Below, piece after piece: positions 40,470 to 52,411 of a stretch of DNA of 64,000 nt. Source of the DNA: Halomonas sp. YLGW01 (lineage in GTDB: Bacteria > Pseudomonadota > Gammaproteobacteria > Pseudomonadales > Halomonadaceae); NCBI RefSeq assembly GCF_014840935.1, contig NZ_CP062005.1, positions 3,100,001 through 3,164,000 on the forward strand, given 5' to 3'. Every line of letters starts with the position of its first letter. The stretch's first letter is position 1. The translations under genes and the position numbers were made by a program. Below the pieces are notes generated by a model. That model saw nothing but the letters and a program-made list of their open reading frames with translations, had not been told where the DNA came from and did not search any database.

Positions 40470-41343
40470 TACCGCTGTCTCGACTCCCCATGTCGCCGGC
40501 GACAGCCTGGCCCGCGAGGCCTGGCGTCGGCTCAGGCAGAACCAGGCCGCCTCCACCAGCCTGGTGCTGCTGGCCCTGATTGCGCTCGCCTGCATCGCCG
40601 GCCCCTGGCTGACGCCCTGGGCGCTGGACGAGGTCGACTGGAATGCCTTCCTGACCCCACCAAGCCCCGAGAACGGCCACTACGCCGGCACCGACGCCAA
40701 CGGCCGCGACCTGCTGACCCGCGTGCTGCATGGCGGCCAGGTGTCGCTGTCCGTGGCCCTGGTGGCCACCTTCGTCTCGCTGGTGATCGGCGTACTCTAC
40801 GGCGCCATCGCCGGCTTCGTCGGCGGCCGCACCGACAACCTGATGATGCGCTTCGTCGACATCATGTACTCGCTGCCCTTCATGTTCCTGGTGATCCTGC
40901 TGATGGTGGTGTTCGGTCGCAACATCCTGCTGATCTATGCCGCCATCGGCGCCGTGGAGTGGCTCGATATGTCGCGCATCGTGCGCGGCCAGGTGCTGGC
41001 GCTGAAGCGCCGCGAGTTCGTCGAGGCCGCCCGGGCACTCGGGGTGCGCAGCCACAAGATCGTCACCCGCCACCTGATTCCCAATGCCATCGGCCCGGTG
41101 ATCGTCTACGTCACCCTGACCGTACCCAAGGTGATCCTGCTCGAGAGCTTCCTGTCCTTCCTCGGACTCGGCGTACAGGAACCGCTGACCAGCTGGGGCG
41201 TGCTGATCAGCGAGGGCAAGGACATGATGGAGACCGCCCCCTGGATGCTGCTGGTGCCCTCCGCCTTCCTGGCGGTGACGCTTCTGTGCCTCAACTTCCT
41301 GGGCGATGGCCTGCGCGATGCCCTCGACCCCCGAACTCGATAA
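40459..41343 (+). CDS. oppC: Oligopeptide transport permease OppC
   Basis: 294 residues with an N-terminal oppC extension (SLAREAWRRLRQNQAAS), the GTDANGRDLLTRVLHGGQVSLSVAL block and the EAA loop EAARALGVRSHKIVTRHLIPNA. Six membrane segments. It pairs with OppB to form the membrane channel. The start codon is within the last codons of oppB. Confidence 0.95.
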   Translation: MTTDTAVSTPHVAGDSLAREAWRRLRQNQAASTSLVLLALIALACIAGPWLTPWALDEVDWNAFLTPPSPENGHYAGTDANGRDLLTRVLHGGQVSLSVALVATFVSLVIGVLYGAIAGFVGGRTDNLMMRFVDIMYSLPFMFLVILLMVVFGRNILLIYAAIGAVEWLDMSRIVRGQVLALKRREFVEAARALGVRSHKIVTRHLIPNAIGPVIVYVTLTVPKVILLESFLSFLGLGVQEPLTSWGVLISEGKDMMETAPWMLLVPSAFLAVTLLCLNFLGDGLRDALDPRTR

Positions 41344-41346
41344 GCC

Positions 41347-41380
41347 CAACCCGCTAACCCCGACCCGCTGAACGCGACCG
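41347..41380. repeat. 14-bp direct repeat after oppC
   Basis: CAACCCGCTAACCC (41347) then CGACCCGCTGAACG (41361) then CGACCG: 2.4 units in 14-bp phase, beginning three bases after the oppC stop codon and ending just before the ribosome-binding site of the next gene. Confidence 0.45.
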
Positions 41381-41393
41381 CCAAGGAGGCGCC

Positions 41394-43007
<1,614 letters not shown>

Positions 43008-43022
43008 AGTACCGCTCAAACG

Positions 43023-43055
43023 CAGCGACCCCGGCCTGGATAGGCCGGGGTCGCT
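43023..43055. terminator. Bidirectional terminator between opp operon and fadL
   Basis: 15-bp stem CAGCGACCCCGGCCT-GGA T-AGGCCGGGGTCGCTG in the 78-bp gap between convergent genes. TCGTTAAT follows on the plus strand. Confidence 0.7.
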
Positions 43056-43085
43056 GTCGTTAATAACAGGCAGGGAAGGGCGGAA

Positions 43086-44408
43086 TCAGAAGCGGTAGTC
43101 CATCGACAGGGCGAAGACGTCCGCCGCGACCTCGTAGGTGCCGGACAGGTTGCCCTTGTTCTTGTTTTCGTTGGTGGGCGTCGCCTCTTGATCGATATCG
43201 CCGTCGTCGCCGAAGACGTGCATATAGCCAGCAGTCACACCGAGCTTGTCGTTGACTTGATAGGTGGCACCCAGGGTCGCCCAGGTGCGATCGGCGTCCG
43301 GCACCCGTGGGGTGCGATACTCGGCGCTCGGCACCGGGGTCTCGTCATAGCCGACGCCGGTACGCAGCAGCCAATTGTCGGTCAGCGCATAATTGGCGCC
43401 TACCGAATAGGCCCAGGAATCGTTCCAGTTCTCTTCGGTAAAGCTGTCTTTAGCGTTTTCGTCATCAAATTTAACCCGCAGCTCCTCGAAGGAGCTCCAA
43501 CCAGTCCAGCTGACGTTGGCCATCAGCGCCAGCCTCGGGGTCAGCTGATGGAAGACCCCCACATTGGCATTGGCGGGTGTCGAGAGATCGGCGGTGCCAC
43601 CGCCGTCTTCACGCCCTAATGTGGTGAGCACGGCCTGGCCGGTGGCACTGTCGCTGCTATAGTCGACCTCGCCATCGAGGGTCAGATCGATCTCGGAGCG
43701 GTAGCTGAGCCCCAGCCGGGTCCGGTCGGTGACCTGGAAAAGTGTGCCCAGAATGAAGCCATAACCCCAGTCATCGCCGGTGACCTTGGCCTTGCCGTCG
43801 TACTGCCCAGGAGCACTGACACCAGCTCCTAGATCGATCGCATTGGAGATGGTCGCGTCGCCGTACTCGGCGATCAGGCCCGCGGCCACCGACCAGCGCT
43901 CGGTGACGCGAAAATTGAGCGTAGGCTGGATATCGATGGTAGTGAGCTCGGTCTCGATGGCGTGATAGCGGCCGATCCAGTCCTCGTCGTACTTCGTGGA
44001 GAGGCCATAGGGCGAGAAGATCGCCAGGCCCAGGTCGATGCGCTCGCTGGCCTGGGTCTTGACCGCAAGACTCGGTACCACGGCACTCTCGCCGCCCTGG
44101 CGGGAGCCGCCCTTGTCATAGTCGGCGCCGCTCGTGCTACTGGCCTCGGCATCCTTGAGCTCGAAGTCGGCATCGATATAGGCGACCCCGACGGCGAACT
44201 GGTTGCCGTCGATGTTGCCGAGGGCGGCCGGGTTATAGGCCATGAAGCTGACATCCTCGGCACCGGCGGCGGCGTTCGACAGGGCGTTGGCCAGGGTCTT
44301 GGCGCTTTGTTCGCGCACCTGAAAACCGGAGGCCAAGGCCTGGCTGGCGACCAGGCTGGCAGAGGCGAGGGCAACGGCGATGGCGAGCTTGTTGATCTTG
44401 TAATGCAT
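43086..44408 (-). CDS. fadL: FadL-family outer-membrane long-chain fatty acid transporter
   Basis: 440 residues. The signal peptide MHYKINKLAIAVALASASLV...ALA is cleaved before SGFQVREQSA, the classic mature FadL N-terminus that plugs the barrel. FMAYNPAALGNIDGNQFAVGVAYID is the conserved NPAA block, and the chain ends in the barrel-closing SMDYRF. It takes up long-chain fatty acids or similar hydrophobic substrates such as alkanes or aromatics. A PsrA-like palindrome lies 107 bp upstream of the start. Confidence 0.93.
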   Translation of the reverse strand: MHYKINKLAIAVALASASLVASQALASGFQVREQSAKTLANALSNAAAGAEDVSFMAYNPAALGNIDGNQFAVGVAYIDADFELKDAEASSTSGADYDKGGSRQGGESAVVPSLAVKTQASERIDLGLAIFSPYGLSTKYDEDWIGRYHAIETELTTIDIQPTLNFRVTERWSVAAGLIAEYGDATISNAIDLGAGVSAPGQYDGKAKVTGDDWGYGFILGTLFQVTDRTRLGLSYRSEIDLTLDGEVDYSSDSATGQAVLTTLGREDGGGTADLSTPANANVGVFHQLTPRLALMANVSWTGWSSFEELRVKFDDENAKDSFTEENWNDSWAYSVGANYALTDNWLLRTGVGYDETPVPSAEYRTPRVPDADRTWATLGATYQVNDKLGVTAGYMHVFGDDGDIDQEATPTNENKNKGNLSGTYEVAADVFALSMDYRF

Positions 44409-44514
44409 CGAATGGCGTCCTGTCCCAGGGAAGGCTGGAGTGGCTGGCGTACTCACCCGTCTCAGGCGAGCGAATGCCTCTCTTTGTGGCGCAAAGCCCT
44501 CGGGGGATCAAGAC

Positions 44515-44528
44515 CAAACGATCGTTTT
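44515..44528. promoter_or_regulatory. PsrA/FadR-like operator upstream of fadL
   Basis: Perfect 12-bp palindrome AAACGATCGTTT (44516-44527) in the context C-AAAC-GATC-GTTT-T. This fits the TetR-type fatty-acid regulator PsrA consensus G/CAAAC-N2-4-GTTTG/C, except for the last base. It lies in the 298-bp gap between divergent fadL and the MerR gene. The rest of the gap is AT-rich around 44520-44580 and contains the MerR promoter from 44636. Confidence 0.45.
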
Positions 44529-44635
44529 AATCTCATATTTACTAATACTTTAGCATCAGCGCCTGCCTTCTCTCTGAACTTTCATGGGCTTAGAAAAATA
44601 CGCCAGAGGACGCTCGCCGAGTCGTCGTGACTCGC

Positions 44636-44667
44636 TTGACCCTTGTGTAACCCAAAGGTTTTACACT
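44636..44667 (+). promoter_or_regulatory. MerR-type operator/promoter of the merR-copA operon
   Basis: TTGACC (44636-44641) and TACACT (44662-44667) are separated by 20 bp, the over-long spacing typical of MerR-family promoters. The dyad GTGTAA (44645-44650) and TTACAC (44661-44666) lies in the spacer. It is 40 bp upstream of the MerR gene, so the regulator controls its own operon. Confidence 0.65.
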
Positions 44668-44706
44668 GGCGGTATCCATCGATCCGTTAGCGGCAGGAGA
44701 GGCAGC

Positions 44707-45146
44707 ATGAAAGTCAGTGATCTGGCCAGAGCCGCCGGCGTGACCGCCGAGACGGTGCGCCATTACACTCGCGAGGGCCTGCTGGCCCCGACTCGGGATC
44801 CCCACAACGGCTATCAGCGCTTCGGCGAGCAGGACCGCGAACGCCTGGCCTTCATCCAGCGCGCGCGCACCCTGGGCTTCGGCATCAAGGAGATCCGCGA
44901 CATCCTCGCTCACGCCGACCACGGCGACTCCCCCTGCCCACTGGTGCGCGACCTGCTGGCCAGCCGCCTGCCGGAAATTCGCACGCGCATCCGCGAACTC
45001 GAGGCCCTGGCCGCCCGCATGGAAGAGGCCCTGGATGCCTGGGCCGAGATGCCCGACGGCACCCCCGACGGCCACAGCCTGTGTCGGCTGATCGAAAGCC
45101 TGCCCGCCCCATCCACCGACGCGGCGGCCACCGCCAAGGAGGAGGC

Positions 45147-45150
<4 letters not shown>
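44707..45150 (+). CDS. MerR-family metal-responsive regulator
   Basis: 147 residues. The N-terminal winged helix is [26 protein letters not shown], then [33 protein letters not shown], then a long dimer helix. C77 (in [10 protein letters not shown]) corresponds to the metal cysteine of Zn/Cd/Pb sensors (ZntR, CadR, PbrR), but the C-terminal loop has only one cysteine (C126, in SLCRLIESL) instead of two. CueR has the two loop cysteines and lacks C77. The metal cannot be fixed from sequence; the adjacent CopA suggests Cu(I)/Ag(I). The gene overlaps copA by 4 bp. Confidence 0.85.
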
Positions 45151-47980
<2,830 letters not shown>

Positions 47981-47981
<1 letters not shown>

Positions 47982-48055
47982 TGACGCTACTCGTGAACCT
48001 TGGCGGCATCGCCCTGATCGGCGCCATCGTCTGGTGGTTCTGGCTCGGTTCTTGA
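47981..48055 (+). CDS. 24-residue membrane peptide, possible cupredoxin-anchor remnant
   Basis: ATG at 47981 shares one base with the copA stop (TAATG), and an AGGAGG ribosome-binding site lies 11 bp upstream. The peptide MTLLVNLGGIALIGAIVWWF...WLGS is one transmembrane helix with an aromatic WWFW end. From memory, single-domain cupredoxin proteins encoded after copper ATPases in some gammaproteobacteria begin with such an anchor, followed by a Cys/His/Met cupredoxin domain. Here a TGA stops it before any such domain. It may be a truncated relic or a true small protein. Confidence 0.45.
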
Positions 48056-48056
48056 T

Positions 48057-48203
48057 CGAGCCCGCAAACGCTCGGCTGAGCCCGGAGACGCTCGGTTCTT
48101 GACCGAACCCGGCCCCGTTCGGCTATTGACCAAGCCCGGGGCCGCTCGGCTTGTTATCGAGCCCGCAGACGCTCGACCTATCAACGAGCCCGGAGACGCT
48201 CGG
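48057..48203. repeat. 27-bp tandem hairpin repeat array
   Basis: Six units; five are in exact 27-bp phase at 48077, 48104, 48131, 48158 and 48185, preceded by a shorter 20-bp unit at 48057. Each unit contains a mini-hairpin such as CGAGC-8 nt-GCTCG. The arms covary in unit 48104 (CGAAC...GTTCG), while unit 48131 has one mismatch. It fills the gap between the convergent copA operon and YitT gene. Reading frames through it give 9-residue repeats on both strands, but no plausible start or ribosome-binding site. Confidence 0.75.
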
Positions 48204-48204
48204 G

Positions 48205-48936
48205 TCAGCTCACCCCGATATAGCGCCCGGGCTTGTGGTTGAGGGCGATGATCAGGTTCATGGTCACCGCCCCCAGCACCGACAGCGCGATGCTGTCGGG
48301 CTCGAGCACCAGGAAGGACAAGCCCAGGATCAGCATGTCGACACCGAGCTGCACATAGCCCGCACGCCAGCCATAGCGCTCCTGCAGGTAGAGCGCCAGG
48401 ATATTGATGCCGCCAAGGCTGGTGCGATGACGAATCAGCACCAGCAGGCCGATGCCCAGCAGGCTGCCGCCGATCACCGCCGCATAGACGGGGTTCAGCG
48501 CCGCGATGTCGACCCAGTGTGGCGTCAGGGTGGCGAAGAGCGACAGCAGCGCCGTGGCGATGAAGGTGCGCAGGGTGAAAGACCAGCCCATGCGCTTGAT
48601 CGCCAGGTAGTAGAACGGCAGGTTGATGATGAAGAACATGCCGCCGAAGCCGAGCCCGGTGACGTACTGCGCGAGCAGCGCCAGGCCGGCGGTGCTGCCG
48701 GCAAGTAGCATCGCATGGGAGTAGAAGGTCACCCCGAGCGCCACCAAGAGGGTACCGAGCAGCATCGCCAGCACATCCTCATGGGGCCGGTGCGGGTCCT
48801 TCGGCACATCCTTAGGCTCGACGTCTTCGAGCTCCGGTCGTTCGCCCTGAGTACGCTCACCCAGGTCCTCCTCCCAGCTTTGCTTCTCCTGGACCGCCTC
48901 CTCTCGGCGTTGGGACTCGCGGCGCTGTTCGGTCAT
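48205..48936 (-). CDS. YitT-family membrane protein
   Basis: 243 residues. A charged, Glu/Arg-rich cytoplasmic N-terminus of about 55 residues (QRRESQRREEAVQEKQ, EDVEPKDVPKDPHRPHED) precedes six hydrophobic segments: LAMLLGTLLVALGVTFY, TGLGFGGMFFIINLPFYYLA, TFIATALLSLFATLTP and others, then ALSVLGAVTMNLIIALNHK. RTSLGGINILALYLQERYGW is the family's conserved loop. It lacks the C-terminal DUF2179 domain found in many Firmicutes YitT proteins. Function unknown. The AGGAGG ribosome-binding site fits ATG 48936. Confidence 0.85.
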   Translation of the reverse strand: MTEQRRESQRREEAVQEKQSWEEDLGERTQGERPELEDVEPKDVPKDPHRPHEDVLAMLLGTLLVALGVTFYSHAMLLAGSTAGLALLAQYVTGLGFGGMFFIINLPFYYLAIKRMGWSFTLRTFIATALLSLFATLTPHWVDIAALNPVYAAVIGGSLLGIGLLVLIRHRTSLGGINILALYLQERYGWRAGYVQLGVDMLILGLSFLVLEPDSIALSVLGAVTMNLIIALNHKPGRYIGVS

Positions 48937-48987
48937 CGGCGGCCTCCTTGGCCAGATCACATCATCGAAGAAGAGAACCGATCCGGC

Positions 48988-50793
48988 TCAGGCCAGCGGC
49001 TCGGCGTGCTCGACCATCAGCTGCAGCGACTCACGGCCCTTCCAGCGGTTGCGATTGAGCTTGAAGGCACAGCGCAGGGTGGCGCCTAATCCGAAGGCCG
49101 GCACCTCGCCGGGAGTCAGCGCACGGAACCAGATCGCCCGCACCGTGGTACGGCCATGGCCGAGCTCCAGCATCAGGTGGCTGCCGTCCGCCCCCACCGG
49201 ACGCAGCGCCTCGACGAGGAAGTCACCCTCGAACAGCGGGGCCTCGAACTCACGACCGAAGGGCGATAGCGCCTCCAGCTCATCAAGCGTCGCAAGCGTG
49301 AGTTGCTCAGGCTCAAGGGCCCCATCGGTGAAGACGCAGGGGTAGAGCTCACGCTCGCCAAGCTGCTCGCCCGCCGCCTGCCACAGCGCCCGGCGGAAGT
49401 CGTCGAGACGCTCCCGGGGCAGGCCGATACCGGCGGCCCCGCGGTGGCCACCGAAGCGCGGCAGCGCCTCCGGCGCCAGGTCATGGGCACGCTGCAGGGC
49501 GTCACGCAGGTGCAGCCCCTCGATGGAGCGCCCGGAGCCGGTCAGCATGCCGGCGGTCGCCGCCGGGGTCAGCACCAGCGCCGGGCGGCCGAAGGCCTGT
49601 ACCAGCCTTGATGCGACGATGCCCTGCACCCCGGCATGGCCGGTCTCCAGGAACACCACCAGCGCCGGCACATCCTCGGCGAGCTGGGCGGTGGCCAGGG
49701 CCTTGGCCTCCTCGGCCATCTCGGCCTCGATGGCCTTGCGGGACTGGTTGTCCTGATCCAGCACCTCGAGATGGCGCGCCGCCGTCCCGTCATCGGCGGC
49801 CAGCATGAAGTGCAGCGCCGCGTAGGGATCATCGAGGCGCGAGCGGGCGTTGATGCGCGGGCCCATCTGGAAGGCCAGGGTCTCGGCGCCGAAGGGCACG
49901 CTGTCCGGGCCCAGGCGCGCGGCCATGGTTCGCCAGCAGGCGGCTTCCATGCGGTTGATCAGGGTCAGGCCGTGATTGACCACGGCGCGGTTGGCGGCAC
50001 TGCCGCCCAGCGACACACAGTCGGCGACGGTACCCAGCGCCACGTAGGAGAGCCAGGGCGAGAGCTTGGGGGTCGAGGGCGACAGCGCGCCCCAGTCGAT
50101 CAACACCTGGCGGGCCAGCGACATGGTCAGCCAGGCGACCATGCAGCCGGCGATAGTGGGGTCCGGGTAGTCGCAATCGTCCCGGGTCGGGTTGACGGTG
50201 GCGTAGGCCGAGGCCGGCGGCCCCTCCTTGGGCAGCGCATGGTGGTCGGTGACCACCACCTCGAGCCCGGCCTCCTTGAGCCTTTCGATGCGCGGCTCGT
50301 CCGAGCTGCCGCAGTCGGCGGTGATCACCAGCCGCGGCCCCGGCGAGAGGCGCAGGGTGCGCTCGACCAGCGGCAGGCTGATGCCGTAGCCGTCGTTGAT
50401 GCGATGGCCGATCAGGCTGTGCAGGCGCGACTCCGGCACCCCGAACAGCTCGTTGAGGGTGCGTCTGATCACCACGTGCGAGGTAATGCCGTCGACATCG
50501 TAGTCGGTGAGGATGCCGATATGCTCGCCCTCGACCACCGCCTGGGCGATACGCTCGGCGGCGCGGCGGGCGTCCTTGAGCCGCTCGGGATGCGCGAGGT
50601 GGCGAAGGCTCGGCGACACCAGGGGCGCGATCTCGCCCTGGTAGCCGGAGAGCCGCCCGGCCAGCACCCGCGCCTGCAGCTCGGAAAGGCCCTCGGCCTG
50701 GGCGCGGGCATAGAGCGCCTCGTCGCGGGGACGCGGTTCGATGCGGGGGCGAAGCGAAGCGGCGGAGGATGTCGAGAGCGAGGCGGGTTCCAC
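48988..50793 (-). CDS. recJ: RecJ-type DHH single-strand exonuclease (divergent)
   Basis: 601 residues, GTG start at 50793 with a GAGGAG ribosome-binding site. DHH-family motifs: ILTDYDVDGITSHVV (motif I), LVITADCGSSDE (motif II), VVTDHHALP (motif III, DHH) and ALGTVADCVSLGG (motif IV); DHHA1 has GSGRSIEGLHLRDAL and FGGHRGAAGIGLP. It differs from E. coli RecJ in several motifs: DYDVDG rather than DFDADG, IGHRINDGYG rather than VPNRFEDGYG, and GPRINARSRLDD rather than GPRLNAAGRLDD. Position after thrC is the pseudomonad recJ site. A recombination and repair role is likely. Confidence 0.85.
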   Translation of the reverse strand: MEPASLSTSSAASLRPRIEPRPRDEALYARAQAEGLSELQARVLAGRLSGYQGEIAPLVSPSLRHLAHPERLKDARRAAERIAQAVVEGEHIGILTDYDVDGITSHVVIRRTLNELFGVPESRLHSLIGHRINDGYGISLPLVERTLRLSPGPRLVITADCGSSDEPRIERLKEAGLEVVVTDHHALPKEGPPASAYATVNPTRDDCDYPDPTIAGCMVAWLTMSLARQVLIDWGALSPSTPKLSPWLSYVALGTVADCVSLGGSAANRAVVNHGLTLINRMEAACWRTMAARLGPDSVPFGAETLAFQMGPRINARSRLDDPYAALHFMLAADDGTAARHLEVLDQDNQSRKAIEAEMAEEAKALATAQLAEDVPALVVFLETGHAGVQGIVASRLVQAFGRPALVLTPAATAGMLTGSGRSIEGLHLRDALQRAHDLAPEALPRFGGHRGAAGIGLPRERLDDFRRALWQAAGEQLGERELYPCVFTDGALEPEQLTLATLDELEALSPFGREFEAPLFEGDFLVEALRPVGADGSHLMLELGHGRTTVRAIWFRALTPGEVPAFGLGATLRCAFKLNRNRWKGRESLQLMVEHAEPLA

Positions 50794-50839
50794 GGCGGCT
50801 CCTCAGGAGGCACGAGTCAGGGGGCTCGGCAAGAGAATG

Positions 50840-50866
50840 ACGAAAAACGCCCGGCGGACCGGGCGT
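50840..50866 (-). terminator. Terminator between thrC and recJ
   Basis: ACGCCCGG-CGGA-CCGGGCGT stem (50847-50866); on the minus strand it is followed by TTTTTCGTC. It separates recJ from the hom-thrC transcript. Confidence 0.7.
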
Positions 50867-50906
50867 CATGACGGCTCAGTAGTGGTGAGCTCAGCAGGGC
50901 GGGCTC

Positions 50907-52295
50907 TCAGCGGCGCTGGTCGGCGACGAAGCGCTGCACGGCCTCGAGCTCGGCGGGCAGCACCGTGTAGCGCTCCTCACGCTCGAGCAGGTCGTCCATG
51001 TGCGGCGGCAGCGGCACGCCCGGGAAGCCCGCCTTGACCACCGCCTCGGCGAACTTGGCCGGGTGGGCGGTGGCGAGCGTCACCATCGGCGTGGCGGCGT
51101 CGGCGCGCGCCCGCTCGGCGGCCCGATAGCCGGTGGCGGTGTGCGGGTCGAGGATCTCATGGGTGCGATGATGGGCCTCGCGGATCACCTCGAGGATGGT
51201 GGCATCATCCACGCTGTGGCTCGAGAACTTCTCGCGCAGCTTGGCCAGCGGCGCCTCGGCCAGCGCCGTGGGCTCCTGCTGGAAGCGCTCGAGCAGGGCG
51301 GCCACGGCGTCGCCATCGCGATCGTAGGCATCGAACAGCAGGCGCTCGAAGTTCGACGACACCACGATGTCCATCGACGGCGCCAGGGTCGCGGCGAGCT
51401 CCTGCTTGGAGAAGTCGTTGGCGGCCAGGGTGCGGTGCAGGATGTCGTTGGCGTTGGTGGCGATGATGAACTGCTTGACCGGCAGGCCCATCTGGTAGGC
51501 CATGTAGCCGGCGAAGACGTTGCCGAAGTTCGCCGAGGGCACACAGAAGCTGACCTTGCGGTGCGGAGCCCCGAGCGCCACGGCGGAGGCCACGTAGTAG
51601 ACGATCTGGGCCATGATGCGCGCCCAGTTGATCGAGTTGACCGCGACCAGTCGGGTGCCGTTCAGGAAGTCCTGGTTGGCGAAACTCGCCTTGACCATCG
51701 CCTGGGCGTCGTCGAAGTTGCCCTCGATGGCGACATTGAAGACGTTGTCGGCCAGCACCGTGGTCATCTGGCGACGCTGCACCTCGGAGACCCGGTTATG
51801 CGGGTGGAGGATGAAGATATCCAGGTTGTCGCAGTGGCGGCAGCCCTCGATGGCCGCCGAGCCGGTGTCGCCGGAGGTGGCGCCCATGATCACCGCGCGC
51901 TCACCGCGCTTCTTGAGGAAGTGATCGAGCAGCCGGCCCAGCAGCTGCAGGGCGACGTCCTTGAAGGCGAGCGTCGGGCCGTGGAACAGCTCGAGTAGGA
52001 AGTGGTTGGCGTCGAGCTGATTCAGCGGCACCACGGCGTCGTGGCTGAAGGTGGCGTAGGCGTCCTTGACCAGGCCACGGAAGGTGTCGTCGTCGATCTC
52101 GCCGTTGACGAACGGCTTCATCACCCGGAAGGCGATCTCGGCATAGGAACAGCCGGCCATGTCGGCCAACTCTTCCTTGGAGAGCTGAGGAATGGTCTCC
52201 GGCACATAGAGGCCGCCGTCGCTGGCCATGCCGGTCAGCACGACCTCCTCGAAGGACAGCGCGGGCGCCTGCCCGCGGGTACTGATATAACGCAT
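50907..52295 (-). CDS. thrC: Threonine synthase
   Basis: 462-residue PLP enzyme converting O-phosphohomoserine to threonine. The N-terminus is MRYISTRGQAPALSFEEVVLTG, the PLP lysine is in FHGPTLAFKDVALQ, and GATSGDTGSAAIEG and FCVPSANFGNVFAGYMAYQMGLP follow. It is the long class of ThrC found in pseudomonads. It follows hom with a 116-bp gap and completes threonine synthesis from aspartate semialdehyde. Confidence 0.95.
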   Translation of the reverse strand: MRYISTRGQAPALSFEEVVLTGMASDGGLYVPETIPQLSKEELADMAGCSYAEIAFRVMKPFVNGEIDDDTFRGLVKDAYATFSHDAVVPLNQLDANHFLLELFHGPTLAFKDVALQLLGRLLDHFLKKRGERAVIMGATSGDTGSAAIEGCRHCDNLDIFILHPHNRVSEVQRRQMTTVLADNVFNVAIEGNFDDAQAMVKASFANQDFLNGTRLVAVNSINWARIMAQIVYYVASAVALGAPHRKVSFCVPSANFGNVFAGYMAYQMGLPVKQFIIATNANDILHRTLAANDFSKQELAATLAPSMDIVVSSNFERLLFDAYDRDGDAVAALLERFQQEPTALAEAPLAKLREKFSSHSVDDATILEVIREAHHRTHEILDPHTATGYRAAERARADAATPMVTLATAHPAKFAEAVVKAGFPGVPLPPHMDDLLEREERYTVLPAELEAVQRFVADQRR

Positions 52296-52363
52296 CGTTC
52301 GATCCTGTGTGCGCGCCCCGACCACTCTGGATGAGGGGCGAGGCGCGTGGTCCAGCGCAGGGT

Positions 52364-52406
52364 CGGGCCCGCCGCTTGTGGTTAACCGGCCGGGCCCGCC
52401 GCTTGT
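52364..52406. repeat. 27-bp-spaced direct repeat between hom and thrC
   Basis: CGGGCCCGCCGCTTGT occurs at 52364 and 52391, an exact 27-bp spacing with a partly different 11-bp connector. The second copy ends five bases before the hom stop codon. Confidence 0.5.
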
Positions 52407-52411
52407 CGTTA

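Noticed and set aside
47987-48184. 65-codon minus-strand frame with a nine-residue repeat downstream of the YitT gene
   Set aside because: Caused by the 27-bp repeat array, whose unit is a multiple of three; no ribosome-binding site, and it overlaps the end of the copA operon. Kept as a repeat rather than a gene.
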